A stretch of DNA of 64,000 nt, taken from assembly GCA_024655905.1 (NCBI GenBank), contig JANLFP010000002.1, forward strand, positions 135,829 to 199,828, written 5' to 3'. Shown here piece after piece: positions 16,713 to 24,779 of this stretch (position 1 is its first letter; each line of letters starts with the position of its first letter). The notes below the pieces were generated by a model. It was given only the letters and a program-made list of their open reading frames with translations, was not told where the DNA came from and ran no database searches. Position numbers and translations under genes: made by a program. The stretch is from Tepidanaerobacteraceae bacterium. Its GTDB lineage: Bacteria > Bacillota > Thermosediminibacteria > Thermosediminibacterales > Tepidanaerobacteraceae.

Positions 16713-18224
16713 ATGCTTGAGTCTTTTGCGATAGGCGCGCAAGCAATTTTAAATCCTCTTTGCATTTCGCTGATAATTATTGGAATCGTAATCGGTATTA
16801 TATTTGGTGCAATACCTGGGCTATCTGCGACGATGGCACTGGCACTATTTTTACCTATAACATATAGTTTAGATCCTATAGCAGGTGTAGTGTTACTGGT
16901 ATCATTGTATATTGGCGGTATTTCAGGCGGCTTGATTTCCGCCATCTTAACACGCATACCTGGCACACCTTCGTCTGTAGCCACATGTTTTGACGGTTAT
17001 CCGCTTACAGCAAAAGGCGAAGGACCAAAAGCTTTGGGTGTTGGCATAGTGTTTTCTTTCATAGGAACAATTATGTCTACTGTTGTGTTGATATTTATGG
17101 CACCATGGTTGGCAAGAATAGCCATAAAATTTGGCGCATATGAATATTTTTCAGTAGCTTTATTTTCACTCACAATGATGGCTGGTTTATCGGGGAAATC
17201 ATTAGTTAAAGGTTTGATTTCTGGATTTTTAGGGTGTGTGTTTGCAACTGTTGGCATGGATTCTATAGCAAGTGTACAAAGATATACATTTGGCAATGTC
17301 CAAATGGCTTCCGGTTTTAACATTTTACCGGTGTTAATAGGACTATTTGCTATTTCAGAAATATTGATTACAGCAGAAAAAGCAAAACACGCTCAGCAAA
17401 TAGAAACAATAAAAGTAGACCTCAAGAGCATTCGAGGATTTGGCTTTTCGTTAAAAGAGTTTTTTGAGCAAAAGTGGAATGCGCTGATTTCAGGATTAAT
17501 CGGAATCGGGATAGGCATTTTGCCTGGCATTGGTGGCGGAGTTGCGAATGTTTTAGCATATGGTGTTATTAAGAATAGATCTAAGTATCCTGAAAAATTT
17601 GGGACAGGTATCATTGATGGTGTTGTTGCAAGCGAAACTTCTAATAATGCAGCGATCGGTGGAGCGTTAGTGCCGTTACTGTCATTAGGTATTCCTGGAG
17701 ATACTGTAACCGCTATGCTTCTCGGAGGCTTGACTATGCAGGGAATATCGCCAGGACCACTGATGTTCAAAGAGCATGTGGATATGGTTTATGCAATTTT
17801 TCTTACAATGATTATTGGTTCATTCGCAATGCTGTTTATTGAGTTTTATGGGCTTCGAGTATTTGCGGCAATGCTTAAAATACCTAAACAGTTTTTATTG
17901 CCAGGAATATTCATATTCTGTGTTATTGGCGCCTTTGGAGTGAATAATAGAATGTTTGATGTTTGGACTGTCTTGCTTTTTGGAGCAATAGGATATGCTT
18001 TCAATAAAGTAGAAATTCCTGCCCCTCCTTTTATACTGGGTTTCTTAATTGGGCCATTGATGGAAATTAACTTGAGGCGTGGATTAATGTTTTCGCAGGG
18101 GAGTTTCTTACCATTTTTAACAGAACCTATTTCAGCATTGTTTCTTATAGCTGCACTCCTCGTTATTGTTTATACTGTATACGGCGAATATAAAAAACAA
18201 AAAAGTGCAATTGTCTCTAAATAG
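16713..18224 (+). CDS. TctA family large membrane subunit, tripartite tricarboxylate transporter
   Basis: Polytopic permease of 503 residues, the normal TctA length. The duplicated glycine-rich motifs are clear: GAIPGLSATMALALFLP near residue 34, and GILPGIGGGVANVLAYG with SLGIPGDTVTAMLLGG in the second half. TctA carries the substrate with a cation gradient, fed by the TctC binding protein. TTT systems take up citrate, tartrate, aromatic acids and other carboxylates; here the operon partners point to a sugar acid. Confidence 0.92.
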   Translation: MLESFAIGAQAILNPLCISLIIIGIVIGIIFGAIPGLSATMALALFLPITYSLDPIAGVVLLVSLYIGGISGGLISAILTRIPGTPSSVATCFDGYPLTAKGEGPKALGVGIVFSFIGTIMSTVVLIFMAPWLARIAIKFGAYEYFSVALFSLTMMAGLSGKSLVKGLISGFLGCVFATVGMDSIASVQRYTFGNVQMASGFNILPVLIGLFAISEILITAEKAKHAQQIETIKVDLKSIRGFGFSLKEFFEQKWNALISGLIGIGIGILPGIGGGVANVLAYGVIKNRSKYPEKFGTGIIDGVVASETSNNAAIGGALVPLLSLGIPGDTVTAMLLGGLTMQGISPGPLMFKEHVDMVYAIFLTMIIGSFAMLFIEFYGLRVFAAMLKIPKQFLLPGIFIFCVIGAFGVNNRMFDVWTVLLFGAIGYAFNKVEIPAPPFILGFLIGPLMEINLRRGLMFSQGSFLPFLTEPISALFLIAALLVIVYTVYGEYKKQKSAIVSK

Positions 18225-18434
18225 CAAAAAAGCGAAATGATATTTTAATCTTAAAAGAACAGGTTGACATCTTTTAAATTGAGTTTAGCTACTGATAGAT
18301 ATTACAAAAAATAACATATTAAACAATTAGTAAAATATTTAAAATCGAGGGGGGAACGTTATAGAGGATAAATTTAAAGAAGTACTCTAATCAATTTTAT
18401 GCAAAAATTAAGCAAAAAGCAGGGAGGATTAAGA

Positions 18435-19460
18435 ATGAAAAAGCTTACTATTCTTTTAATTGTGCTAATACTATTGAGCATAGTATTAGCAGGTTGTACA
18501 AACTCTGCGCAAAAAACACCTGAAGCAGAAAAAGCGGAAAAAGCTCCTACTGCTGAAACATCAGATGAACTTAAATGGCCTGACGGTAAAACAATTCAAA
18601 TAGTAGTTCCATTTAAAGCTGGTGGGGATACTGATTTTCATGCACGTACCTATGCTAAATATATGGAAAAAATTTTAGGAGCTCCTATTGTAATTGTGAA
18701 TGTAGATGGAGGAAATGGCAGTGTGGGTAGTATTCAAGTGCGTGATGCAAAACCCGATGGATATACGGCGCTGTTCTTTCATGACTCAATGTTAATGAAT
18801 AAGGTCGTAGGTGTAACAGATTTTGCACATGAGGCGTTTGATGTTTGCGCTACAGGGATAATGGATAATTCGTACATTATTGCAGTCAATTCAAAGAGTA
18901 AATACAAGACACTTGATGATTTAATAAAGGATGCAAAAGAAAATCCTGGCAAAATAAAATATGCTTCCTCAGTAGGTGGCTATACTTATTATGTCGGACG
19001 TAAGCTGGAGGAATTGACCGGAGCCGATTTTAACATAGTTGATGCCGGAGGAGGAGCCGATAGAAATGCAGCATTGCTTGCGCAAAAGATAGATACTAAT
19101 GTTAATCCATATGGTGTTATGAAACCGTATATCGATTCGGGCGATTTTAGAGTTTTGGCCGTTTTTTCTGAAAAGCGCAGCAGTCTCTTCCCTGATGTGC
19201 CTACAGCAAAAGAGCTTGGATATGATATAATCGCACATAGAGCATATTTTCTGGCTTTTCCGAAAGGAACAGATCAGCGTATAATAGAGAAAGTTGCCAA
19301 TGCTATGGAAGAGGTTTCAAAGAAACCTGAATATGCCGAGGATATCAAGAAAGCATATTGTGTTGAGCCTGCTTATATGAATACTGCTGATACAAAGGCA
19401 TATCTTGATAGTGCCTTAAAAGAATTTGAAGATGCGAAAGATATGATTCTAGGAAAATAA
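18435..19460 (+). CDS. TctC family extracytoplasmic binding lipoprotein
   Basis: Substrate-binding protein of about 341 residues with a lipoprotein signal (hydrophobic core then LAGC, lipidated cysteine at residue 18). The mature part begins with the TctC pattern IQIVVPFKAGGDTDFHAR and has PIVIVNVDGGNGSVG. ATG 18435 follows AGGGAGGA by six bases; an earlier in-frame ATG at 18399 would spoil the signal peptide. A gap of 210 bases separates it from tctA; it holds a perfect TTGACA (18264-18269) but no convincing -10 box, so extra transcription of this abundant subunit is possible but unproven. Confidence 0.9.
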   Translation: MKKLTILLIVLILLSIVLAGCTNSAQKTPEAEKAEKAPTAETSDELKWPDGKTIQIVVPFKAGGDTDFHARTYAKYMEKILGAPIVIVNVDGGNGSVGSIQVRDAKPDGYTALFFHDSMLMNKVVGVTDFAHEAFDVCATGIMDNSYIIAVNSKSKYKTLDDLIKDAKENPGKIKYASSVGGYTYYVGRKLEELTGADFNIVDAGGGADRNAALLAQKIDTNVNPYGVMKPYIDSGDFRVLAVFSEKRSSLFPDVPTAKELGYDIIAHRAYFLAFPKGTDQRIIEKVANAMEEVSKKPEYAEDIKKAYCVEPAYMNTADTKAYLDSALKEFEDAKDMILGK

Positions 19461-19490
19461 ATATATTCTATTCATAAAAATAAAACTACT

Positions 19491-19533
19491 AAAAAAAGTA
19501 AAGAAGGAGAATTGTCCTTCTTTACTTTTTTTA
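19491..19533 (+). terminator. Strong terminator at the end of the acid-sugar operon
   Basis: The arms 19491-19508 and 19515-19532 are complementary over 18 bp (core AAGAAGGA/TCCTTCTT) with a six-base loop; the 3' arm ends in seven T. The symmetrical A/T tails make it usable in both directions. Beyond it, up to 19700, I see nothing. Confidence 0.9.
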
Positions 19534-19700
19534 GCGTAATTAACATTATTATCCAAGGCTTTTGTCATTAAAACCTCTGGCAACTCAGCCGCCGGAAATA
19601 TCAAGTGTTTGCAAACCCTTTATTTTTATACATTATTAACTATAGAAAAAACGTCTTCGACTTTATAAAGAACTGGAGCAAATCCACTTACTATTATACG

Positions 19701-19729
19701 TTACATTATATGAAAAAATATGCGATAAT
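19701..19729 (+). promoter_or_regulatory. Likely promoter of the RelE-type toxin-antitoxin pair
   Basis: TTACAT (19701-19706) and GATAAT (19724-19729) with a 17-base spacer, about 40 bases before the antitoxin start. Confidence 0.45.
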
Positions 19730-19770
19730 AATATTGAATAAATCAACACATAATAGAAAGGAGAAAAAAC

Positions 19771-20139
19771 ATGGGAGGATATGTTTTTCAAATGAATAAA
19801 AAACCGCTTTTCTCAAGCGATCAGATTATCAGTATAAGTGACATTCAAAGGAAATGGAGAAGTGTAATTGAACCAAAATTAAGCAAATTTCCCTTCTTAA
19901 TGATGTTTTCCGGAACGGAACCCAAAGCAACTATCTTGAGCTATGATAGCTTTGAAGAATTATGGAAGAAGGTAAAAGAAGCTTCTGAAATCGAATTAAA
20001 AATGGAACTACTGTGTCGCATGATAGAAAACGTAAAAAATAACAGAGAATATGTATCTTTTGCTGATGTAGTTTCAAAAGCAAACATAACTGCAGAAGAC
20101 CTGGAGGGCGCCCCCGATGTCGAACTTGAAACTGAATGA
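19771..20139 (+). CDS. Putative antitoxin of a RelE-type pair
   Basis: Protein of 122 residues, not recognised by a strong motif. The N-terminal part (ISISDIQRKWRSVIEPKL…) followed by a strand ending ATILSYDSFEELWKKV resembles Phd/YefM-like antitoxins, which begin with a self/non-self strand and a YEELL-like helix. The acidic, probably flexible C-terminus would wrap the toxin. AAAGGAG precedes ATG 19771; ATG 19792 is an alternative. It overlaps the RelE-like gene by 23 bp, the main support for this call. Confidence 0.65.
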   Translation: MGGYVFQMNKKPLFSSDQIISISDIQRKWRSVIEPKLSKFPFLMMFSGTEPKATILSYDSFEELWKKVKEASEIELKMELLCRMIENVKNNREYVSFADVVSKANITAEDLEGAPDVELETE

Positions 20140-20491
20140 TATTTTACCGGAAAACATAATATTTTTTCCTGCTGCCGTTGATGATTTCCTTGCTTTTGAC
20201 AAAAGCCGCCAAATAAAGATAATCAAAGCGCTGCAAAAAATATCAAGGGCTCCTTCGAGCTTCGGGAAAGAACTAGAGAATCAAGCAGGCAGACCTCTTT
20301 CGGGTTACCGAAGTATTTACGTAGACAATAAGTCTATAAGAATTATATGGAAAGTTGCCCAAGGGAATATAGTAGAAGTTGCTATTATTGCTTGGATAGC
20401 AGAGCGAGACGGTATGATTGCATATAAACTAGCATCTATACGAAAAGGACAGTTTGAAGAATTTGTTGATCAGCTTTTGAAAAATAATTAA
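20117..20491 (+). CDS. RelE/ParE superfamily toxin
   Basis: Protein of 124 residues with the RelE fold pattern: N-terminal strand, two helices with basic residues (DKSRQIKIIKALQKI), then RPLSGYRSIYVDNKSIRIIWKV and a final VEVAIIAWIAERDG strand. This corresponds to the L-x-G-x-R-S-x-R-x(n)-R-I-x(W/Y) core of mRNA interferases. It continues 25 residues after the core, so it is longer than classical RelE. It overlaps the antitoxin gene and is followed by a terminator. Confidence 0.78.
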   Translation: MSNLKLNDILPENIIFFPAAVDDFLAFDKSRQIKIIKALQKISRAPSSFGKELENQAGRPLSGYRSIYVDNKSIRIIWKVAQGNIVEVAIIAWIAERDGMIAYKLASIRKGQFEEFVDQLLKNN

Positions 20492-20544
20492 CTCAACTTT
20501 CGCAGGAACAAAGTGCCAATTTTTCCTTAGAACAAACTTACAAC

Positions 20545-20572
20545 ACAGCGAGCAAAAGCCGCTGTTTTTTTG
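20545..20572 (+). terminator. Terminator after the toxin gene
   Basis: ACAGCG (20545-20550) pairs with CGCTGT (20560-20565), followed by a T-run. Confidence 0.7.
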
Positions 20573-20628
20573 TTTTTATAAAATTGGGACGTTTGAGAAT
20601 AAAATAATTTATTAACAAAGAAGGAAAT

Positions 20629-20672
20629 TTGATATTAATGTAGAATTATTATAAAACAAATGGTATATACCA
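20629..20672 (+). promoter_or_regulatory. frl operon control region with GntR/UTRA-type operator
   Basis: The perfect palindrome TGGTATATACCA (20661-20672) has the shape of HutC/NagR-type GntR operators. A near-identical copy with the same 3' flank (AAACCATAAA) lies before the GntR gene at 26033. A weak TTGATA (20629-20634) and TATAAA (20650-20655) with a short 15-base spacer stand just upstream, so a bound repressor would sit at the transcription start. Confidence 0.6.
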
Positions 20673-20817
20673 CAAACCATAAAACGGTATGGAAATGATA
20701 AAAATAAATTCACGGTATGAATATATTCATCCAAATACGCGGTTTCAATTCAGCAAAGAGCCATTATTAAAAAAGAAAAAAGATATGTTCTTCATCCGGA
20801 TAAGGAGGTGCATTCAA

Positions 20818-21630
20818 TTGGCAAGCATAATAGGCGTGGGCGACAATGTGGTTGATAAGTATCTGGATTTGGGCCTTATGTTTCCCGGAGGAAATGCCCT
20901 GAATGTTGCGGTGCTTGCGAAAAGGCACGGTGCCAGGACCGCTTACATCGGAGCCGTCGGCAGCGATGAAGCAGGGCGGCATATTTGTAATGCCTTAAAA
21001 AGCGAAGGCGTCGATGTGTCGCATATGAAAGTAATCAATGGCCCGAATGCGTATGCTGCAGTGACGCTGAAAGACGGCGACAGGGTTTTTGTGGGCGGCG
21101 ACAAGGGAGTATCGTTTGATTTTACACTTACCTGTGAAGACTATGACTTTATCAGCGGCTTTGACATTGTCCACAGCAGCGTGTATAGCGGCATTGAAAA
21201 TGAAATGAAGTCACTGAAAGAAAGAGCGCGTATAGTTTCTTTTGATTTCTCGGATAAATACGACGATGCCTATCTAAACGAGATTCTGCCATATGTCGAT
21301 TTTGCATTTTTTTCGGGAAGTCATAAAAGCCTTGATGAGATTAAATATCTGCAGAGAGAGTTTTCAAAAAAAGGGCCGAAACTCATCCTCATTACGCGCG
21401 GAGCGGAAGGAGCTGTTTTATATTACAACGGCATGTATTATTTGCAGCCAAGCGTTCCCGCGAAAGTGGTAGATACACTGGGAGCAGGCGACGCTTTTAT
21501 TGCGTGCCTTATGGTCAGTATTTTAAACGGAAAGGGGGTTGAAGAGGCTTTAAATGCCGCCGCCAACGCAGCCGCAGAGACATGCGGCCATTACGGGGCT
21601 TTTGGTTACGGAATAAAGTTTGAAAATTGA
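20818..21630 (+). CDS. frlD: PfkB family kinase, fructoselysine 6-kinase type (FrlD-like)
   Basis: Ribokinase-fold sugar kinase of about 270 residues that phosphorylates a fructosamine (Amadori compound) on C6. PfkB signatures: FPGGNALNVAVLAKRHG near the N-terminus and the anion-hole/catalytic DTLGAGDAFIACL near residue 220. The short N-terminus resembles FrlD. TTG 20818 is chosen because AAGGAGGTG lies eight bases before it; the frame is open back to ATG 20689 but that part is unlike the family and lacks a site. The FrlB-like deglycase gene four genes on supports the name; substrate specificity (lysine or another amino acid) is inferred. Confidence 0.82.
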   Translation: MASIIGVGDNVVDKYLDLGLMFPGGNALNVAVLAKRHGARTAYIGAVGSDEAGRHICNALKSEGVDVSHMKVINGPNAYAAVTLKDGDRVFVGGDKGVSFDFTLTCEDYDFISGFDIVHSSVYSGIENEMKSLKERARIVSFDFSDKYDDAYLNEILPYVDFAFFSGSHKSLDEIKYLQREFSKKGPKLILITRGAEGAVLYYNGMYYLQPSVPAKVVDTLGAGDAFIACLMVSILNGKGVEEALNAAANAAAETCGHYGAFGYGIKFEN

Positions 21631-21650
21631 AAAGAAAGGGGTAAAAAGTG

Positions 21651-22970
21651 ATGATGTGTAAAAAGATTTTTTCCTGGATCATGATGGCGGTTTTGCTCGT
21701 TTCGATAATTACAGGCTGCGGGCAAAAGGGCAACAACGCTCAGACAGATGAAAACTCACAAAAAAACGCCGGGGAACAGGTCGTGTTGAAATTTTTGCAT
21801 AAATGGCCGCAGCCCCAGAACATGGTATATTTTGAACAGATCGTAAAAGAATTTGAAGAAAAACATCCAAACATAAAGATTGAAATGGAGGCCGTCGCCG
21901 ATGAGCCTATAAAAGACAAACTCCGCATAGTTATGGGCTCGGATGATCAACCTGACGTGTTTTTCTCATGGAGCGGAGAATTTGCCAGAAAATTTGTGCG
22001 CTCCAACAGCGTGCTGGATATAACCGATGCATTTAACTCCGACTCCGAATGGAAAAACAGCATCATGAAGGCGGGGATAGAACCTTTCACGTTTGACGGC
22101 AAAGTCTACGGCATGCCCTTCAGGATAAACGGCAAATTTTTCGTATACAACAAGGAACTTTTCGAAAATTACAAACTGACAAAGCCCCAGACATGGCAGG
22201 ATTTCATGAACATATGCGAAACCCTGAAAAAAGCGGGAATAACACCCATAGCGCTGGGCAACCAGTTCCCCTGGGCAGCATGCCATTACCTCACGACATT
22301 TAATCAGAAGCTGGTGCCGCAGGATGTCCGGATGAAAGACTATAACCCCAAGACAGGCGAATTTACCCATCCGGGTTATGTAAAGGCCCTCGAATATTTG
22401 AAATTATTAAAAGACAAAGGGTATTTCAACGACGGAGTCAACTCCACTTCCCACGATATGGCTCACCAGCTGTTTTATGCTGGAAAGGCTGGCATGATTT
22501 ATGTGGAGCTGGAAGAATTTGCGCAGGTCGAAGAAAATATGTCGGGCAGGTGGGACTTCTTCGCCATGCCGGCAATACCTGAGGGCGAAGGGAATCAGAA
22601 GTTTTTGACGGGAGCCCCGGACGGCTTTATGATTTCTGCCAAAACAAAACATCCCCAGGAAGCAATAGAATTCTTAAAATTTCTTGTGAGCAAGGATAGC
22701 GCGGAAAAACTGGTTAAAACATTGGGCTGGCCGAGCCCTGTAATCGGCGCGGTTAATGAAAACAATGCCCCGAAATTCCTTGTTGAAGGCATGAAAGCCC
22801 TTGAAAGCGCGGAAGGCATGGCGTTATGGCTTGACACAGACGTGCACATAAAAGTGGCGGAAACCTATCTTGCAGGGCTGCAGGAATTGCTGAACGGCAG
22901 CAAGTCTCCTGAAGATATTATGAAAGAAGTCAGCCAGGTGGCCAAGACGGTTCAAGGAGAGGTTGATTGA
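21651..22970 (+). CDS. ABC transporter sugar/fructosamine-binding lipoprotein
   Basis: Family 1 solute-binding protein of about 439 residues. Lipoprotein signal peptide ending ITGCG, an asparagine/glutamine-rich linker, then the MalE-like fold with GMPFRINGKFFVYNKELFE in the hinge area. GTG 21648, ATG 21651 and ATG 21654 are all usable after AAAGGGG. It lies 17 bases after frlD and is followed by a strong hairpin (22979-23005) that could stabilise its mRNA, as for other abundant binding proteins. Likely binds fructoselysine or related Amadori compounds (inferred from the operon). Confidence 0.88.
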   Translation: MMCKKIFSWIMMAVLLVSIITGCGQKGNNAQTDENSQKNAGEQVVLKFLHKWPQPQNMVYFEQIVKEFEEKHPNIKIEMEAVADEPIKDKLRIVMGSDDQPDVFFSWSGEFARKFVRSNSVLDITDAFNSDSEWKNSIMKAGIEPFTFDGKVYGMPFRINGKFFVYNKELFENYKLTKPQTWQDFMNICETLKKAGITPIALGNQFPWAACHYLTTFNQKLVPQDVRMKDYNPKTGEFTHPGYVKALEYLKLLKDKGYFNDGVNSTSHDMAHQLFYAGKAGMIYVELEEFAQVEENMSGRWDFFAMPAIPEGEGNQKFLTGAPDGFMISAKTKHPQEAIEFLKFLVSKDSAEKLVKTLGWPSPVIGAVNENNAPKFLVEGMKALESAEGMALWLDTDVHIKVAETYLAGLQELLNGSKSPEDIMKEVSQVAKTVQGEVD

Positions 22971-22978
22971 AGAAAAGC

Positions 22979-23014
22979 GGGGATGCCTTTTCTTGAGGCA
23001 TCCCCATCAGGGGG
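22979..23014 (+). promoter_or_regulatory. Intercistronic hairpin plus competing RBS pairing before the first permease gene
   Basis: GGGGATGCC (22979-22987) pairs perfectly with GGCATCCCC (22997-23005). The CCCC of the 3' arm (23002-23005) can instead pair with GGGG of the next ribosome-binding site (23011-23014) across a short loop. No T-run follows, so it is not a normal terminator. It separates the binding-protein gene from the permease gene, where a hairpin can protect upstream mRNA and lower downstream translation. A similar arrangement occurs at 32595-32633. Confidence 0.6.
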
Positions 23015-23022
23015 AATATCGT

Positions 23023-23907
23023 GTGAAAATGTATGCCGACAGGCGGTTGGCCTGCACTTATCTTTTTCCCGCAGTCATTCTTGTCCTGGTGTTTATTTAT
23101 TATCCCGCTGTATTGAATATTTTTTACAGCCTTTACAGATGGAGCGCTTTTTCCGAAAAAAAGATTTATGTGGGTATGCACTATTACAACAGACTTTTCA
23201 AAGACCCTGTATTTTATGTGGCCTTAAAAAACAATGTCCTGTACGCCGTAATATCGATTGTATTTCAGGTGGGCTTTGGCCTGATAATAGCGGCAATACT
23301 GGAAGAAAAATTCATGAGAAGATTTCAGGCTTTTTTCAGAACCGTTTATTTTTCTCCCGCAGTGATTTCTCTGACTGTGGTGGGGCTTTTGTGGCAGCTC
23401 ATATACAATTCCAACATCGGCATAGTTAACGCATTTTTAAAATTAATCGGCCTCGGAAATTATGCTCAGGACTGGTTAGGCTCAAGCAAAACTGCGATAT
23501 ATGCGGTGATTGCGGTATCCCAGTGGCAGTACACCGGCTATATTATGATTTTGTTTTTGGTGGCGATTCAAAAGATACCTTATGAGCTGTACGAAGCCGC
23601 GATGATTGACGGCGCAAACCGCCTGCAGATGTTTTTCAATGTCACCGTTCCGCAGGTAAAGGAAATGATTCTCGTCTGTACCACAATAACCATAATAGGG
23701 GCTTTTAAGGTATTCGACGAAGTCTATGTAATGACAGCCGGCGGCCCCGGCCGCTCCTCGGAGGTGCTGGCGACTTACCTTTACCGTTCCGCTTTCAGAA
23801 ATGATGAGATGGGATATGCGGCGGCTATCGCCTTTGTAATTTTTATTATCACATTTGTTCTGTCCTTTCTGCAGATTAAACTGTTCAGGACGGGAGCAGA
23901 CGCTTAG
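23023..23907 (+). CDS. ABC transporter permease (MalF-like)
   Basis: Inner membrane permease of about 294 residues with six hydrophobic segments. The EAA loop, which contacts the ATPase, reads PYELYEAAMIDGANRLQMFFNVTVPQ near residue 190. GTG 23023 follows AGGGGGA with eight bases between; earlier in-frame codons from 22963 run through the hairpin and are unlikely to be translated. Twelve bases separate it from the second permease gene. Confidence 0.9.
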   Translation: MKMYADRRLACTYLFPAVILVLVFIYYPAVLNIFYSLYRWSAFSEKKIYVGMHYYNRLFKDPVFYVALKNNVLYAVISIVFQVGFGLIIAAILEEKFMRRFQAFFRTVYFSPAVISLTVVGLLWQLIYNSNIGIVNAFLKLIGLGNYAQDWLGSSKTAIYAVIAVSQWQYTGYIMILFLVAIQKIPYELYEAAMIDGANRLQMFFNVTVPQVKEMILVCTTITIIGAFKVFDEVYVMTAGGPGRSSEVLATYLYRSAFRNDEMGYAAAIAFVIFIITFVLSFLQIKLFRTGADA

Positions 23908-23919
23908 GGAGGGAGAAAA

Positions 23920-24756
23920 ATGAACAAAATGGCGTTTTCGGAAAGAATTACCCGCATTATTATTTTTATATGGTTTTCATTTTATGCCGTATGCATCATA
24001 TATCCGCTCTTGTGGATGTTTTTGAGCGGATTTAAAACAAGCAGGGAACTGTTTATAAGCACATGGTCTCTCCCGGCGCAATTCAAATGGCAAAATTACG
24101 CCATGGCCTGGAAAATCGGCGTAGGAAAATATTTTTTCAACAGCATACTGGTCACGGTTTTTACAGTCATGCTCACAATTCTGGTAAGCGCCTTTGCGGC
24201 TTATGCCTTGAGCCGGTTTGAGTTTCGGCTCAGGGAAGTGTTTCTAATGGTCATAGTGGGCGGCTTGATGCTGTCGCCGCAGGTAGGATTGATTTCTCTG
24301 TACAGGCTGCTTCACACGTTGAAGATTTATAATACTTATCTTGCTTTAATAATACCTTACGTCGCATACAGAGTGCCATTCACCGTATTTTTAATGCGCT
24401 CGTATTTTTTGTCGCTGCCCAGGGAGGTCGAAGAGTCGGCGTATATCGACGGGTGCGGCAGTTTTAAAGTCTTCTGGCACATAGTGTTACCCATGAGCAA
24501 GCCGATTCTCGCAACTTCGGCGCTTCTTACGGCAATGTTCTCATGGAATGAGTTTATGTTTGCCCTGGTATTTATAGAGGATAAAAATCTTCGCACTATC
24601 CCGCTGGGCCTTATGAACATGAGAGGGGAACTGACCACCAACTGGCCTGTTTTGCTGGCAGGGCTTGCGCTTTCGGCTCTTCCCATGATTATTACATTCA
24701 TATTGTTCCAGAAACAATTGATAAGAGGTTTGACAGCCGGCAGCTTAAAAGGCTGA
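23920..24756 (+). CDS. ABC transporter permease (MalG-like)
   Basis: Second permease subunit, 278 residues and six hydrophobic segments. The EAA loop reads PREVEESAYIDGCGSFKVFWHIVLP near residue 168. GGGAGGGAG precedes the ATG. No ATPase gene occurs in this cluster, so the importer probably borrows a shared MsmX-type ATPase encoded elsewhere, as the Bacillus subtilis frl importer does. Confidence 0.92.
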   Translation: MNKMAFSERITRIIIFIWFSFYAVCIIYPLLWMFLSGFKTSRELFISTWSLPAQFKWQNYAMAWKIGVGKYFFNSILVTVFTVMLTILVSAFAAYALSRFEFRLREVFLMVIVGGLMLSPQVGLISLYRLLHTLKIYNTYLALIIPYVAYRVPFTVFLMRSYFLSLPREVEESAYIDGCGSFKVFWHIVLPMSKPILATSALLTAMFSWNEFMFALVFIEDKNLRTIPLGLMNMRGELTTNWPVLLAGLALSALPMIITFILFQKQLIRGLTAGSLKG

Positions 24757-24779
24757 CATATATAAAGGAGGAATCATAA

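Noticed and set aside
19605-19799. 64-codon plus-strand frame before the toxin-antitoxin pair
   Set aside because: Overlaps the promoter and RBS of the antitoxin gene; no start site.
20689-20817. Longer start for the FrlD-like kinase
   Set aside because: Frame is open but lacks an RBS and is unlike kinase N-termini; TTG 20818 has a strong site.
22979-23005. Rho-independent terminator between binding protein and permease genes
   Set aside because: No T-run, and the permeases need the upstream promoter.
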